Shown: one piece after another, positions 8,166 to 16,472 of the stretch
How the letters are laid out: every line of letters begins with the position of its first letter
How positions within the stretch are numbered: position 1 is the stretch's first letter
NCBI GenBank assembly: GCA_001803165.1
Contig: MHAZ01000002.1
Span: forward strand, 40,252 to 104,251
Source: Stygiobacter sp. RIFOXYC2_FULL_38_25
Lineage (GTDB): Bacteria > Bacteroidota > Ignavibacteria > Ignavibacteriales > Melioribacteraceae
Length of the DNA stretch: 64,000 nt
Reading direction: 5' to 3'
Position numbers and translations under genes: made by a program
The notes under the pieces: model-generated
Database searches by the model: none
Seen by the model: only the letters and a program-made list of their open reading frames with translations
Told to the model about the DNA's origin: nothing

Positions 8166-8232
8166 TAAATATAGTAGCTGCTCTTAGTTGTGTATTCAAC
8201 CATATACTTGTAAGAATCAAACCAGGTAGTTA

Positions 8233-8292
8233 GATGTAATCCTTTTTTCATCCTTTCGTACGATTGTATTCTTTCTAACCCAACACTACTTT
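8233..8292 (+). promoter_or_regulatory. 36-bp motif plus -10 box, copy 1 (upstream of OMP at 8402)
   Basis: First of 14 copies. The motif spans 8233-8268. Consensus by position: G-W-W-GTAGTYCC (1-11), then TTTTTCATCC (12-21), then a Y-rich stretch with a G at 26, then CGATTG (29-34) and TA or AA. TCCTTT occurs twice, at 9-14 and 19-24, one helical turn apart. Exactly 18 bp later is the hexamer TACTTT (8287-8292). Taking TTGTA at the motif end as -35 gives a 17-bp spacer. The upstream 30 bp would be an activator site. This copy has AATCC in place of AGTYCC. Confidence 0.8.
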
Positions 8293-8401
8293 TAACCATA
8301 AAATGATTTTTTGATTGCAGACTGTAATGAGCAGTTGGAAATGTTATTGCATGAATAAATCTATTTGTAAAACAAATCAAAAGGAAAAAGGAGTTACGGT
8401 T

Positions 8402-8899
8402 ATGAGAAAGAAAATCTTACCAATTATTTTTATTAGCATAATGATGCTATTCACAATACCGGTTGCTGCACAAGATAGTGGATTCGGTCTTGGGATTGTA
8501 TTTGGAGAGCCTACCGGATTGAGCGCAAAGCTCTGGACATCAAAAGTAAATGCTTTTGATTTCGGTTTTGGTATATCAGCGGGAGGTGATAGAATCACAT
8601 ACAAAGGGAACTACGAATCAACCGGGCGTGTACATTTTCATATGGATTATTTATGGCACTCTTTTAACGCAATAAGTTCTAGCGAAAGATTTCCACTCTA
8701 TTATGGAATTGGTGGCAGGTTTAACAGCGGTGCAGGTTATGAATCATCTTTTGGTATAAGAGGCGTCTTAGGTATTGCATGGCTTCCTCGTTCAACACCT
8801 TTAGACATATTTTTAGAATTAGTGCCCGTATTACAACTTACGGCAGGTACCGGCTTTGGAATTGATGCCGGGTTGGGAATAAGATATTTCTTTGATTAA
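8402..8899 (+). CDS. Small outer-membrane beta-barrel-like protein, copy 1
   Basis: 165 residues from the ATG at 8402, which has AAGGAG at 8387-8392 and a signal peptide ending in VAAQ. The mature part is rich in alternating hydrophobic strands and Gly/Phe, with the signature GIVFGEPTGLSAKLWTS near its start, and ends in an aromatic IRYFFD, as outer-membrane barrels do. It is clearly paralogous to the protein at 38270 (GVILGEPTGLTAKLWTS). No enzymatic motif. Its gene follows motif copy 1 and neighbours a NarL regulator, an arrangement repeated at 38.3-39.5 kb. Confidence 0.8.
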   Translation: MRKKILPIIFISIMMLFTIPVAAQDSGFGLGIVFGEPTGLSAKLWTSKVNAFDFGFGISAGGDRITYKGNYESTGRVHFHMDYLWHSFNAISSSERFPLYYGIGGRFNSGAGYESSFGIRGVLGIAWLPRSTPLDIFLELVPVLQLTAGTGFGIDAGLGIRYFFD

Positions 8900-8942
8900 G
8901 AGAACTTGGTAACAAGTGAAGTAAATAAAATTATCTATTCCT

Positions 8943-8974
8943 GCGGGCACAGTAGATTGCTTCACTGTGCCCGC
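8943..8974 (+). terminator. Hairpin terminator after OMP copy 1
   Basis: GCGGGCACAGT (8943-8953) pairs perfectly with ACTGTGCCCGC (8964-8974), followed by ATTTGT. It separates the outer-membrane protein gene from the kinase transcription unit. Confidence 0.75.
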
Positions 8975-9009
8975 ATTTGTAAGATTTCATTTTTCAGTCC
9001 ACCACAGAA

Positions 9010-9069
9010 TATCTAATCCCTTTTTCATCCTTTTGGGTGATTGCATTTACACCCTAATGATTGCATTTT
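9010..9069 (+). promoter_or_regulatory. 36-bp motif plus -10 box, copy 2 (upstream of PAS kinase)
   Basis: Divergent copy: TAATCCC, TTTTTCATCC, then GTGATTGCA. The -10-like hexamer CATTTT (9064-9069) is at the same 18-bp distance. It decides the start of the kinase, since any start before about 9076 would lie upstream of the predicted transcript. Confidence 0.7.
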
Positions 9070-9092
9070 TTGTCGAATTCATGGGTAGGGTA

Positions 9093-11402
9093 ATGACAAA
9101 AAGTAGTATAAAAGAGGAAATGAAATCAGATGATAATTCTCCTCGCTCAAAAACTAATCTGAAATCCATTGATAACATAAATGAATTTGCGGAAAATATA
9201 ATAAACACAGTTCACGAACCATTACTCATTCTTGATAAAGACTTACGGGTAGTAGCAGCCAGCCGGTCGTTTTATAATTTTTTCAAAGTTGATTTTGAAG
9301 AAACTATTGGAAAACTAAATTATGATTTGGGAAACCGGCAATGGAATATTCCTAAACTGAAAGAGTTGTTAGAGACAATCCTTCCCGAAAAATCAATATT
9401 TGATGACTATGAAGTTGAACACAATTTTTCTGCAATTGGAAAACGTACATTATTATTAAATGCCCGGCAAATTGATAGAAACTTAGCTGAAGAAAAATTT
9501 ATTCTTATAGCTATTGAGGATATTACCAAACGTAAACTTGCGGAAGAGGCTCGGTTGTCATCGGAAAACCGCTACCGCCGCCTTTTTGAAACTGCAAAAG
9601 ATGGAATCCTTATTCTTGACGCAGAAACCGGAAAGATTACCGACGTAAATCCATTTCTAATTGATTTACTTGGTTACTCAAAGGAGCAATTTATTGAAAA
9701 AGAAATTTGGGAGATTGGATTCTTCAAGGACATAGCTGCTAATAAAGATAAATTTTTAGAATTGCAACGGAAAGAATATGTCCGTTATGAAAACTTACCG
9801 CTTGAGACAACAGATGGACGAAAAATCAATGTTGAATTTGTAAGCAATGTGTATTTGGTAAATGAACAAAGGGTAATTCAGTGTAATATACGTGATATAA
9901 CCGAGCGTGAACGCGCGGAAGTTAAACTGCGTAGAAGCGAAGAAAAATTCTCTTCAGCTTTCCGCTCCGCATCTTATGCGCTGATTATCACAAGACTATC
10001 AGATGGAAAAATTATTGAAGTCAATGATGCTTTTTTTGTGAATACCGGATACACTTCTGAAGAAGCAGTTGGAAAGACCACAGTGGAGTTAAATCTTTGG
10101 GTAGATGAGAACGACCGCAATTTTGTTATTTCGGAATTATTGAGGGGAAAAAGAATATCCAGTAAATCATTTTCGTTTAGGAAAAAATCCGGTCACTTTC
10201 TGATAGGCTTATTCTCTGCTGAATTAATTACAATACAAATGGAAAAATGTATTCTATCCAGTATAAATGATATCACCGAGCTCAAACGTATAGAAGATGC
10301 ATTAATAAAAAGTGAAACTGAATTTCGAATTCTTGCCGAGTCCATGCCGCAAATGGTCTGGATTACTAGACCGGATGGTTGGAATATTTATTTTAATCAA
10401 CAGTGGTTGGATTATACAGGACAAACACTTGAGGAGAGTTACGGTCATGGCTGGAATAAACCATTCCATCCGGAAGACCAGCAGCATGCTTGGGATGCCT
10501 GGCAAAACGCCACACAAAATAACGCCACCTATTCGATTGAATCCCGCCTTCGCCGCGCAGATGGTGTATATAAATGGTTTCTTGTTCGCGGAGTACCGAT
10601 TATGGATGCAAGTGGCAAGATTCTCAAATGGTTTGGTACTTGTACCAATATCAATGGATTAAAACTTGTTGAGCAAGAATTGATAAAGGCTAAAGAGAAA
10701 GCCGAAGAATCCGATAAATTGAAAACAGAATTTCTTGCGCAGATGTCTCATGAAATTAGAACGCCATTAAATATCATACTTGGTAATGCCGAATATCTAA
10801 ATGATTCATTTTGTGATAAAATGGATTTGGATGCTCGTAATTGTTTTGAAGGTATTGATCTGGCTTCAAAAAGAATTATTAGAACTGTAGATTTGATTCT
10901 CAATGTATCGGAATTACAAACCAGCGGTTACATACCGGATTTACGAAGAGTTGATCTCCATTCTGTTATACTTAGTAAATTATATCAAGAGCATCAGCTT
11001 TCTGCAAAGAAAAAAGGATTAGAGTTAATATATACGTGTAAAGATAAAGACGCGAATATAATTGCTGATGAATACAGTATAACCCAAGTCTTTGCTAACT
11101 TGATTGATAACGCAATCAAATACACCGAAAAGGGTAAAGTTGAAATACTTTTAGAAAAGAATAGTACGGGCGCTATTATAGTGAAGATAAAGGATACCGG
11201 GATTGGAATGAGTACGGAATTTCTTCCCAAAGTGTTTGATCCGTTCGTTCAAGAAGAGCAAGGTTATACAAGAAGTTTTGATGGAAATGGACTAGGTTTG
11301 GCGCTTGTAAAAAACTACTGCAAAATTAACAATGCACAAATAGAAATAGAGAGTAAAAAAAATATCGGTTCGACTTTTAGAGTAACATTTAGTAAAGGCT
11401 AA
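9093..11402 (+). CDS. Multi-PAS sensor histidine kinase
   Basis: 769 residues from the ATG at 9093. The frame is open further upstream, but an earlier start would place the terminator and motif copy 2 inside the gene; 9081 and 9120 are alternatives. No membrane segment, so a soluble sensor. Four PAS-type domains follow in order (about residues 30-160, 160-290, 290-415 and 420-540), several ending in the DITER/DITEL linker. HisKA has the H-box FLAQMSHEIRTPLN with the phospho-accepting His at residue 553. HATPase_c has NLIDNAIKYT, DTGIGMS and GNGLGLAL. The C-terminus is paralogous to the fragment at the window start. The next gene is a lone receiver domain, a likely partner. Confidence 0.9.
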   Translation: MTKSSIKEEMKSDDNSPRSKTNLKSIDNINEFAENIINTVHEPLLILDKDLRVVAASRSFYNFFKVDFEETIGKLNYDLGNRQWNIPKLKELLETILPEKSIFDDYEVEHNFSAIGKRTLLLNARQIDRNLAEEKFILIAIEDITKRKLAEEARLSSENRYRRLFETAKDGILILDAETGKITDVNPFLIDLLGYSKEQFIEKEIWEIGFFKDIAANKDKFLELQRKEYVRYENLPLETTDGRKINVEFVSNVYLVNEQRVIQCNIRDITERERAEVKLRRSEEKFSSAFRSASYALIITRLSDGKIIEVNDAFFVNTGYTSEEAVGKTTVELNLWVDENDRNFVISELLRGKRISSKSFSFRKKSGHFLIGLFSAELITIQMEKCILSSINDITELKRIEDALIKSETEFRILAESMPQMVWITRPDGWNIYFNQQWLDYTGQTLEESYGHGWNKPFHPEDQQHAWDAWQNATQNNATYSIESRLRRADGVYKWFLVRGVPIMDASGKILKWFGTCTNINGLKLVEQELIKAKEKAEESDKLKTEFLAQMSHEIRTPLNIILGNAEYLNDSFCDKMDLDARNCFEGIDLASKRIIRTVDLILNVSELQTSGYIPDLRRVDLHSVILSKLYQEHQLSAKKKGLELIYTCKDKDANIIADEYSITQVFANLIDNAIKYTEKGKVEILLEKNSTGAIIVKIKDTGIGMSTEFLPKVFDPFVQEEQGYTRSFDGNGLGLALVKNYCKINNAQIEIESKKNIGSTFRVTFSKG

Positions 11403-11456
11403 TTCAAAATCGCATCACAGAAAATTTATATTGTATAAACTATTAAGGCTTATTAT

Positions 11457-11855
11457 ATGAAAAAGCTCCTAATTGTAGAGGATGATGATTTATCGCAAAA
11501 AGTTTTGAAAATGATTTTCATAAAAGATTATGAAATGGATTTTTGTGAATCAGCAGAAGAGTTCTATGAAAAATTCAGTAAAGAAAACTACGATCTAATT
11601 ATAATGGATATCTCCTTGAAGGGAACTAAAAATGGTTTTGAGTTAATGAAAGAGATGAAGGCAATTCCATTACATTCATGTACACCCATACTATGCTTTA
11701 CTGCACATGCGCAGGCTAAAATGAGGGAAACAGCATTCGAATCCGGTACAGATCTTTTTATAACAAAACCGGTTAGTAATAAAGTACTTAAAGAAGCAGT
11801 ATTGCTTCTATTGCCTATAGAAATGGTAAAGGAAAGAAAGGCATGGTCAGCATAA
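11457..11855 (+). CDS. Single-domain response regulator (CheY-like)
   Basis: 132 residues, receiver domain only: acidic residues EDDD near residue 8, phospho-acceptor Asp51 in LIIMDISLKG, and the conserved Lys in FITKPVS. No output domain. It begins 54 bp after the PAS kinase, so the pair probably forms one operon and a phosphorelay in which this protein receives phosphate from the kinase. What it then acts on cannot be seen; the NarL-type regulators nearby have their own receivers. Confidence 0.88.
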   Translation: MKKLLIVEDDDLSQKVLKMIFIKDYEMDFCESAEEFYEKFSKENYDLIIMDISLKGTKNGFELMKEMKAIPLHSCTPILCFTAHAQAKMRETAFESGTDLFITKPVSNKVLKEAVLLLLPIEMVKERKAWSA

Positions 11856-11892
11856 TAAATAATTTGGTTCTCTTCCTTAATTTGTATGAAAA

Positions 11893-11952
11893 GTAGTAGT
11901 TCCTTTTTCATCCTTTCGCACGATTGTACGAAGCAGCTTGTAATCCTATCTT
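11893..11952 (+). promoter_or_regulatory. 36-bp motif plus -10 box, copy 3
   Basis: Consensus copy (GTAGTAGTTCC, TTTTTCATCC, TTTCGCA, CGATTGTA; 11893-11928) with TATCTT at 11947-11952, 18 bp downstream. The first start codon after it is the small lipoprotein at 12014, giving a leader of about 55 bases. Confidence 0.85.
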
Positions 11953-12013
11953 TTTACTAAGCATTAATCAGAGTATTAATGAATTGTACTACAACACGAA
12001 AAGGAGACCTATC

Positions 12014-12145
12014 GTGAAAAAGCTGAACGTAATAATCTTAATATTAATTTTTGGAGTATCAACATTTCTATGCAGCTGCACTGCTTCTGGTGGTGTTTCG
12101 GTTGGAAAGAAACAGAACATCAGTACCGCTAATCACAATAAGTAG
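12014..12145 (+). CDS. Small lipoprotein, copy 1
   Basis: 43 residues from a GTG start preceded by AAGGAG (12001-12006). A short signal sequence (KKLNVIILILIFGVSTFLCSC) ends in a lipobox, leaving a mature tail of about 25 residues containing TASGGVSVGKKQ. It is paralogous to the 43-residue protein at 15580 (SASGKVTVQKQQ), and both lie directly behind a motif copy and are followed by a small membrane protein. Function unknown; an envelope stress lipoprotein is possible. Confidence 0.75.
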   Translation: MKKLNVIILILIFGVSTFLCSCTASGGVSVGKKQNISTANHNK

Positions 12146-12160
12146 TACGAGGAAGATCGG

Positions 12161-12346
12161 ATGTCTAACTTTGCAATATTCTTAATAGGAACTGCCTTTG
12201 TTACTTTAGGATTAGCTTTTTCTGCACATAAACTTGGTGCAACACCAATTTGGATTAGCATAGGTTCACTAATAATAGTTGGCTTAGGAATAATGATTGC
12301 AGTTTCGAAAACCCGGACTAAAGAAAAATCCGGCAATGATAAATAA
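12161..12346 (+). CDS. Small two-helix membrane protein
   Basis: 61 residues with two hydrophobic helices (FAIFLIGTAFVTLGLAFSA and PIWISIGSLIIVGLGIMIAV) and a short basic tail. It starts 15 bp after the small lipoprotein and ends 14 bp before the hydrolase, so all three probably share the promoter at copy 3. No named family recognised. Confidence 0.7.
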   Translation: MSNFAIFLIGTAFVTLGLAFSAHKLGATPIWISIGSLIIVGLGIMIAVSKTRTKEKSGNDK

Positions 12347-12360
12347 TTTTTAGTCCGATC

Positions 12361-13302
12361 ATGAGAGCTTCATATAAAATAGACCGCTTAAAAATATTGA
12401 TGCTATTTGTCATAGCGTTTTATATTTCAAGTTGTGCTCAATCAATACCCGCTCTGAAATATACAACTCACAGCTCGACTTATACTTACTCACCCGATAT
12501 CGAAATAAATTATGAAATGATTGGTCATGGAAGAAAAAAGATGGTTTTTGTACATGGCTTTGGCACTTCATTGCATACCTGGGATGATATTAAAGAATTA
12601 TTTTCCAAAGATGAGTTCACATTATATCTTCTTGATATGAAAGGCTTTGGCAATTCCTCTAAACCAGAAGACGATAAATATTCAATTCAAGAACAAGCAA
12701 ACATAGTTGCGGGATTTATAAGAAAGATTAATTCGAGGTCTCTGTATCTCATTGGGCATTCTTATGGAGGTGGAGTTGCTTTGCAGGCTGATATATTATT
12801 AGCCAAGGATAAAAGTAAAAAGTGGGTTGATAAACTTGTTCTAATAGATTGCCTAGCATATATGCAAGATGCCCCAGTGTTTATTGATTTATTAACCATA
12901 CCGGTAGTTAACAAATTATCGTTTCAGCTTCCAAACAGTTATAAAGCCGAATTTATACTTGGCAAAGTATTTTTTAATAAGAGTCTAATTAACGAAAAAT
13001 TAATTGAAAGATATGCCTCTTATTATTATGGCGAGAATATCCCATACACATTCATCACTACGGCAGAGCAAATTAATCCTGTCGAATATGAAAAATTGAT
13101 AGAAGCCTATAAATCCATAACAACCAAATGTTTGATATTATGGGGTGATAATGATTCTATTTTGTCTTTAGAAAATGGAATTAGACTCAGCAAGGAAATG
13201 CCTAACGCGCGAATAGAAATTATTAGCGAGTGCGGACATGTACCTCATGAAGAAAAACCCTATGTTATTTTTAGTAGGATGCTGATGTTTTTAAAAAAAT
13301 AA
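12361..13302 (+). CDS. Alpha/beta hydrolase lipoprotein
   Basis: 313 residues. The N-terminus has a hydrophobic signal with a lipobox-like ISSC at residue 25, so the enzyme is probably membrane-anchored. The hydrolase core is complete: HGFGTS oxyanion region, nucleophile Ser134 in GHSYGG, acid Asp265 in WGDNDS, and His293 in ECGHVPHEEKP. It is close to the esterase/haloperoxidase-like subgroup; the substrate is unknown. Third gene after motif copy 3. Confidence 0.85.
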   Translation: MRASYKIDRLKILMLFVIAFYISSCAQSIPALKYTTHSSTYTYSPDIEINYEMIGHGRKKMVFVHGFGTSLHTWDDIKELFSKDEFTLYLLDMKGFGNSSKPEDDKYSIQEQANIVAGFIRKINSRSLYLIGHSYGGGVALQADILLAKDKSKKWVDKLVLIDCLAYMQDAPVFIDLLTIPVVNKLSFQLPNSYKAEFILGKVFFNKSLINEKLIERYASYYYGENIPYTFITTAEQINPVEYEKLIEAYKSITTKCLILWGDNDSILSLENGIRLSKEMPNARIEIISECGHVPHEEKPYVIFSRMLMFLKK

Positions 13303-13377
13303 ACGAAATAGAGCAGATGTTTATGTAAGGAATTATACAGTTTAATTTGAAGAAATAAACATGCTCATGGAGAAATA

Positions 13378-13668
13378 ATGATTAATCTTTATGAAAGAGG
13401 GCAGCTGATTGGAACAATCCAACAATTTGAATTCCACCAGGGGCATAAAGAAGTGGTGAGTGTTCCATTTGGAGGCGTTCATTTTATTCAAGGCAGAAGG
13501 GAAGCTGATGTTGTTACATTTCAATTACCGGCTTTTCATGATTCAAATGGAATACATGAATTGGTAGATGAAGAAGGAAACGTAATGGAAATTACATTCG
13601 TGAATGTTTCTTCTTCTAATAATACTACGTTTATTAAAGCGTATGTACAGTCGATAAGAAAATCGTAG
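13378..13668 (+). CDS. Hypothetical 96-residue protein
   Basis: Not recognised. A small, strand-rich protein (MINLYERGQLIGTIQQFEF ... VVSVPFGGVHFIQGRREADVVTFQLPAF) without signal peptide or membrane segment. A GGAG ribosome site precedes the ATG closely. It stands alone between the hydrolase and motif copy 4, on the same strand. Composition is like its neighbours, so it is probably a real gene. Confidence 0.6.
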   Translation: MINLYERGQLIGTIQQFEFHQGHKEVVSVPFGGVHFIQGRREADVVTFQLPAFHDSNGIHELVDEEGNVMEITFVNVSSSNNTTFIKAYVQSIRKS

Positions 13669-13717
13669 CACAATTTTATCCATTAGGTAGAAACAGAATC
13701 TAATAATCACACCCAAA

Positions 13718-13777
13718 GAAGTAGTTCCCTTTTCATCCTCTTGCTCGATTGTTGTGACGCAAGTATGAGTTTATCTT
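13718..13777 (+). promoter_or_regulatory. 36-bp motif plus -10 box, copy 4 (OmpA/TSP3 gene)
   Basis: GAAGTAGTTCCC, TTTTCATCC, TCTTGCT, CGATTGTT at 13718-13753, with TATCTT at 13772-13777. The OmpA-type gene starts 70 bp after the hexamer. Confidence 0.85.
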
Positions 13778-13846
13778 TCTTTCAATATTCATCGTGTTAA
13801 TTACTCACATGGGTGATTTCTTATTAAAATTAATCAAGGAGCTACA

Positions 13847-15343
13847 ATGAAATTATTTACAATTTTTGCTTTACTAACATTAGTATTGTTTTCAACCAAT
13901 ATTGATGCACAGTTCAAAGGATTTGGATTGAAGGGTGGATTCCAAATTAACGGCGTAATGCCGGCAACAGAATTTGAGGATGATAACGGTATGTCAATGT
14001 CATCTTATCTATTGCGTGGATTATTGCGTTATGAACTTTCAGATTACTTCAATGCGGAAATAGGCATAGGCTACGGTAATCTTCGCGGCGACGATTTTAA
14101 CTATGCTACAAGGTCCAGAGGTTTAGGAGAGTACAGCACAACGATTGTTCCTATAGATCTTCGCTTACTTCTTACACCGTTCGATTTGGATTCGTTCAAT
14201 CCTTATTTCTACGCGGGTTTTGGGGCATCGTATTATAATGTAAACACTAAGCCAATAACTGTTTCTCCGTTGGTAGTTGAGTCGAGTGGATGGACCGGAG
14301 TATTCCCAGTCGGTATCGGTACGGAAATTAAAATCAGCGATGAAACCTTGCTTGATATTAGTGCAGGTGTAAACCTAATGCTTACCGAAAACTTGAATTA
14401 TTTCAAAATTGTGGACTTAAATGATGCTTACTTCAGTATTGGTTTAGGACTCACGTTTACCGGTGAAAGTATGGACTCAGACAATGACATGGATGGGCTT
14501 ACGAAACGAGAAGAAATTAAAATTGGGACAGATCCAAATAACCCGGATTCAGATGGTGACGGTTTGAAAGATGGTGAGGAAGTAAAAAAATATAAAACAA
14601 ATCCACTTGATGTTGATAGTGATAATGACGGACTTAATGATGGTGATGAAGTTTATAAATACAAAACTGACCCAACTAATGAAGATACTGACAGTGATGG
14701 ATTGAAAGACGGTGAAGAAGTAATGACTTATAAAACCGATCCGTTAAATGCCGATACTGATTCGGACGGCTTAAAAGATGGTGAAGAAATTATGAAGTAC
14801 AAAACAAATCCGCTTAATCCTGATACCGATGGCGATACATTAAAAGATGGTGATGAAGTTATGAAATATAAAACTGATCCGCTGAAAGCAGATACGGATG
14901 GCGGAACTGTTTATGACGGAGTAGAAGTAAACCGCGGAACAAATCCACTTGATGCTTCTGATGATATTGCTATTGCTGAAATGAAAGTCGAAAGACTTAA
15001 GACATTTGATAATGTATTGTTTGTAGTTAACAAAGCCGAGTTAACACAAGATTATAAAGCAGCTTTGGATAATGTGTACGATGTCTGCTCAAAATTGAAT
15101 GACGCTAAAATTCAACTTGCCGGGCACACTTCTTCGCCAGCTTCGGAAGAATATAATATGGAGCTTTCTATAAGAAGAGCTAATGCAGTAAAAGATTATT
15201 TGGTTAGTAAGGGATTTAATGCAGATATGATTTTTGTGGAAGCATTTGGCGAGACCAAACCGGTAGCTACTAACGATACTGAGGAAGGTAAAGCTCAAAA
15301 CAGAAGAACAGAAATTAAAGTAGCTTACTTAGAGAGACAGTAA
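13847..15343 (+). CDS. OmpA-family outer-membrane protein with TSP3 repeats
   Basis: 498 residues: signal peptide (to IDAQ), an N-terminal beta-barrel of about 185 residues, a run of roughly seven thrombospondin type 3 calcium-binding repeats (DSDGDGLKDGEEV type, about residues 205-370), and a C-terminal OmpA/MotB domain (about 385-498) with AGHTSSPASEEYN and the peptidoglycan-contacting NRRTEI. Family role: links the outer membrane to peptidoglycan, with the repeats as a stiff Ca-dependent spacer. Directly behind motif copy 4; ended by a strong terminator at 15403, so likely monocistronic. Confidence 0.9.
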   Translation: MKLFTIFALLTLVLFSTNIDAQFKGFGLKGGFQINGVMPATEFEDDNGMSMSSYLLRGLLRYELSDYFNAEIGIGYGNLRGDDFNYATRSRGLGEYSTTIVPIDLRLLLTPFDLDSFNPYFYAGFGASYYNVNTKPITVSPLVVESSGWTGVFPVGIGTEIKISDETLLDISAGVNLMLTENLNYFKIVDLNDAYFSIGLGLTFTGESMDSDNDMDGLTKREEIKIGTDPNNPDSDGDGLKDGEEVKKYKTNPLDVDSDNDGLNDGDEVYKYKTDPTNEDTDSDGLKDGEEVMTYKTDPLNADTDSDGLKDGEEIMKYKTNPLNPDTDGDTLKDGDEVMKYKTDPLKADTDGGTVYDGVEVNRGTNPLDASDDIAIAEMKVERLKTFDNVLFVVNKAELTQDYKAALDNVYDVCSKLNDAKIQLAGHTSSPASEEYNMELSIRRANAVKDYLVSKGFNADMIFVEAFGETKPVATNDTEEGKAQNRRTEIKVAYLERQ

Positions 15344-15402
15344 TATTGGGTTAAATAATTAGAAAGGCGTAAATCATTAAGCCTTCCGAATAAGAACAAC
15401 GA

Positions 15403-15437
15403 AAAGCCGCAATCAAAAAGTTGCGGCTTTCTATTTT
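15403..15437 (+). terminator. Terminator after OmpA/TSP3 gene
   Basis: AAAGCCGCAA (15403-15412) pairs perfectly with TTGCGGCTTT (15421-15430), followed by CTATTTTG. Confidence 0.85.
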
Positions 15438-15457
15438 GTCCTGAATTCACTACAAAA

Positions 15458-15517
15458 GAAGTAGTTCCTTTTTCATCCTTTCGCACGATTGTATCACTAT
15501 ATGACTACAGATATTTT
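15458..15517 (+). promoter_or_regulatory. 36-bp motif plus -10 box, copy 5
   Basis: GAAGTAGTTCC, TTTTTCATCC, TTTCGCA, CGATTGTA at 15458-15493, nearly identical to copy 3, with TATTTT at 15512-15517. It leads the small lipoprotein, small membrane protein and HPF genes. Confidence 0.87.
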
Positions 15518-15579
15518 TCAGTGAAACAAAAATTAAATACTAGAATCACACTTGAAACAATTTTAATTGGAGAACCACA

Positions 15580-15711
15580 ATGAAAAAGCTAAGCGCAGTA
15601 TCCTTAATTCTAATTTTTGCTATATCACTTATAGTTTGCAGTTGTAGTGCTAGTGGAAAAGTAACGGTGCAAAAACAACAAAGTGAAAGTGTTGTTGCTA
15701 ATATAAAATGA
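15580..15711 (+). CDS. Small lipoprotein, copy 2
   Basis: 43 residues. ATG with GGAG upstream; signal sequence MKKLSAVSLILIFAISLIVCSC with lipobox, then SASGKVTVQKQQ. Paralog of the protein at 12014, with the same length, promoter type and genomic position. Its stop (TGA) overlaps the next start in ATGA, indicating translational coupling. Function unknown. Confidence 0.75.
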   Translation: MKKLSAVSLILIFAISLIVCSCSASGKVTVQKQQSESVVANIK

Positions 15712-15845
15712 CAATGCCAAATAAACATTTATCTAACCACTCACGTGAGGACAGGAAGTTAAACTATGGCTCGTTAATTCTGTCTTTTTTTGTTTTGGTG
15801 GCAATAGTAATTGGTGTTTATCAATTTATTATATCTAACTCTTAA
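15708..15845 (+). CDS. Very small membrane protein coupled to lipoprotein copy 2
   Basis: 45 residues beginning at the ATG that overlaps the lipoprotein stop. An N-terminal polar stretch (MTMPNKHLSNHSREDRKLN) is followed by one hydrophobic helix (SLILSFFVLVAIVIGVYQFII). The ATGA overlap and conserved position (compare the gene at 12161) are the main evidence that it is translated. Family not recognised. Confidence 0.6.
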   Translation: MTMPNKHLSNHSREDRKLNYGSLILSFFVLVAIVIGVYQFIISNS

Positions 15846-15873
15846 AAAATTTCAAAACGCTTGGGAGCTATAC

Positions 15874-16221
15874 ATGCAAATACAAATTAATACAGATCAT
15901 AATATTGAATGTCATGAAGGACTTACAACATTAGTTCACAACGTAGTGGAAAATGCTTTGAATCGCTTAAGCAATCATATTACAAGAATTGAGGTTCATC
16001 TAAGTGACGAAAATGGTCATAAACGAAGTAAGGAAGATAAACGCTGCATGATGGAAGCCCGGCTTGAAGGACGAAAACCAGTTGCTGTAACTCAGAAGTC
16101 TGCAAAATTAGATGAGGCGATAAACGGTGCGGCGGATAAGTTGGCAAGGCTAATTGAAAACAATCTTGGAAAATCACAACATCAAAATGGTCACCATAGA
16201 GATCAGCGCGTTACTACATAG
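15874..16221 (+). CDS. hpf: HPF/RaiA family ribosome hibernation factor, short form
   Basis: 115 residues from the ATG at 15874, which has GGGAG upstream. The fold pattern fits S30EA: first strand MQIQINTDHNIE, helix LTTLVHNVVENALNRL, strands RIEVHLSDENG and MMEARLEGRKPVAVTQ, and C-terminal helix LDEAINGAADKLARLIENNLGK. The long C-terminal dimerisation domain of long HPF is missing; a short basic tail ends the protein. Family role: binds the small ribosomal subunit and blocks translation in stress or stationary phase. Third gene behind motif copy 5. Confidence 0.82.
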   Translation: MQIQINTDHNIECHEGLTTLVHNVVENALNRLSNHITRIEVHLSDENGHKRSKEDKRCMMEARLEGRKPVAVTQKSAKLDEAINGAADKLARLIENNLGKSQHQNGHHRDQRVTT

Positions 16222-16334
16222 AGACTTGTTTAACGATTAGAGCAGGCTGAAGTCAGCTATAAACTGGTTCCAGTTCAAGTAAGCAAGATTGTAAAAGACG
16301 CCGATAGAATTTTACATTACCTGGCTAAAGATAA

Positions 16335-16394
16335 GATATAGTTCTTTTTTCATCCCTTAGACCGATTGAATATTCACAAATATCTGGTGATAAT
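16335..16394 (+). promoter_or_regulatory. 36-bp motif plus -10 box, copy 6 (YtxH gene)
   Basis: Variant GATATAGTTC, TTTTTTCATCC, CTTAGAC, CGATTGAA at 16335-16370, with GATAAT at 16389-16394. The YtxH-like gene starts 78 bp further. Confidence 0.78.
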
Positions 16395-16472
16395 TGATTT
16401 GAAATAAAATAAAAAAATCTCTGATGCATTTAGAGATGAATTTTTCACATACTAAAATAAAGGAAGTATAAA

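Noticed and set aside
8233..8268. The motif as a sigma-54 promoter (GG-N10-GC) or a NarL-type inverted heptamer site.
   Set aside because: Neither GG/GC spacing nor an inverted TACYNMT pair is present; the inner repeats are direct and 10 bp apart.
11588..11911. Minus-strand frames beginning MKKELL or MKKGL inside motif copies (for example ending at 11911, 33535 and within frames near 8300, 17410 and 38180).
   Set aside because: They are the motif read backwards; sequences after the first residues are unrelated to each other and overlap well-supported plus-strand genes.
14480..14960. Tandem DNA repeats in the OmpA gene as a possible regulatory or mobile repeat.
   Set aside because: They encode calcium-binding TSP3 repeats in one continuous frame.
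15458..15590. The motif core CTTTTTCAT is the reverse complement of ATGAAAAAG, the start of several downstream genes, suggesting start-codon sequestration in the mRNA.
   Set aside because: The fixed -10 hexamer 18 bp downstream places the motif upstream of the transcript, and the core is equally conserved before genes that do not begin ATGAAAAAG.
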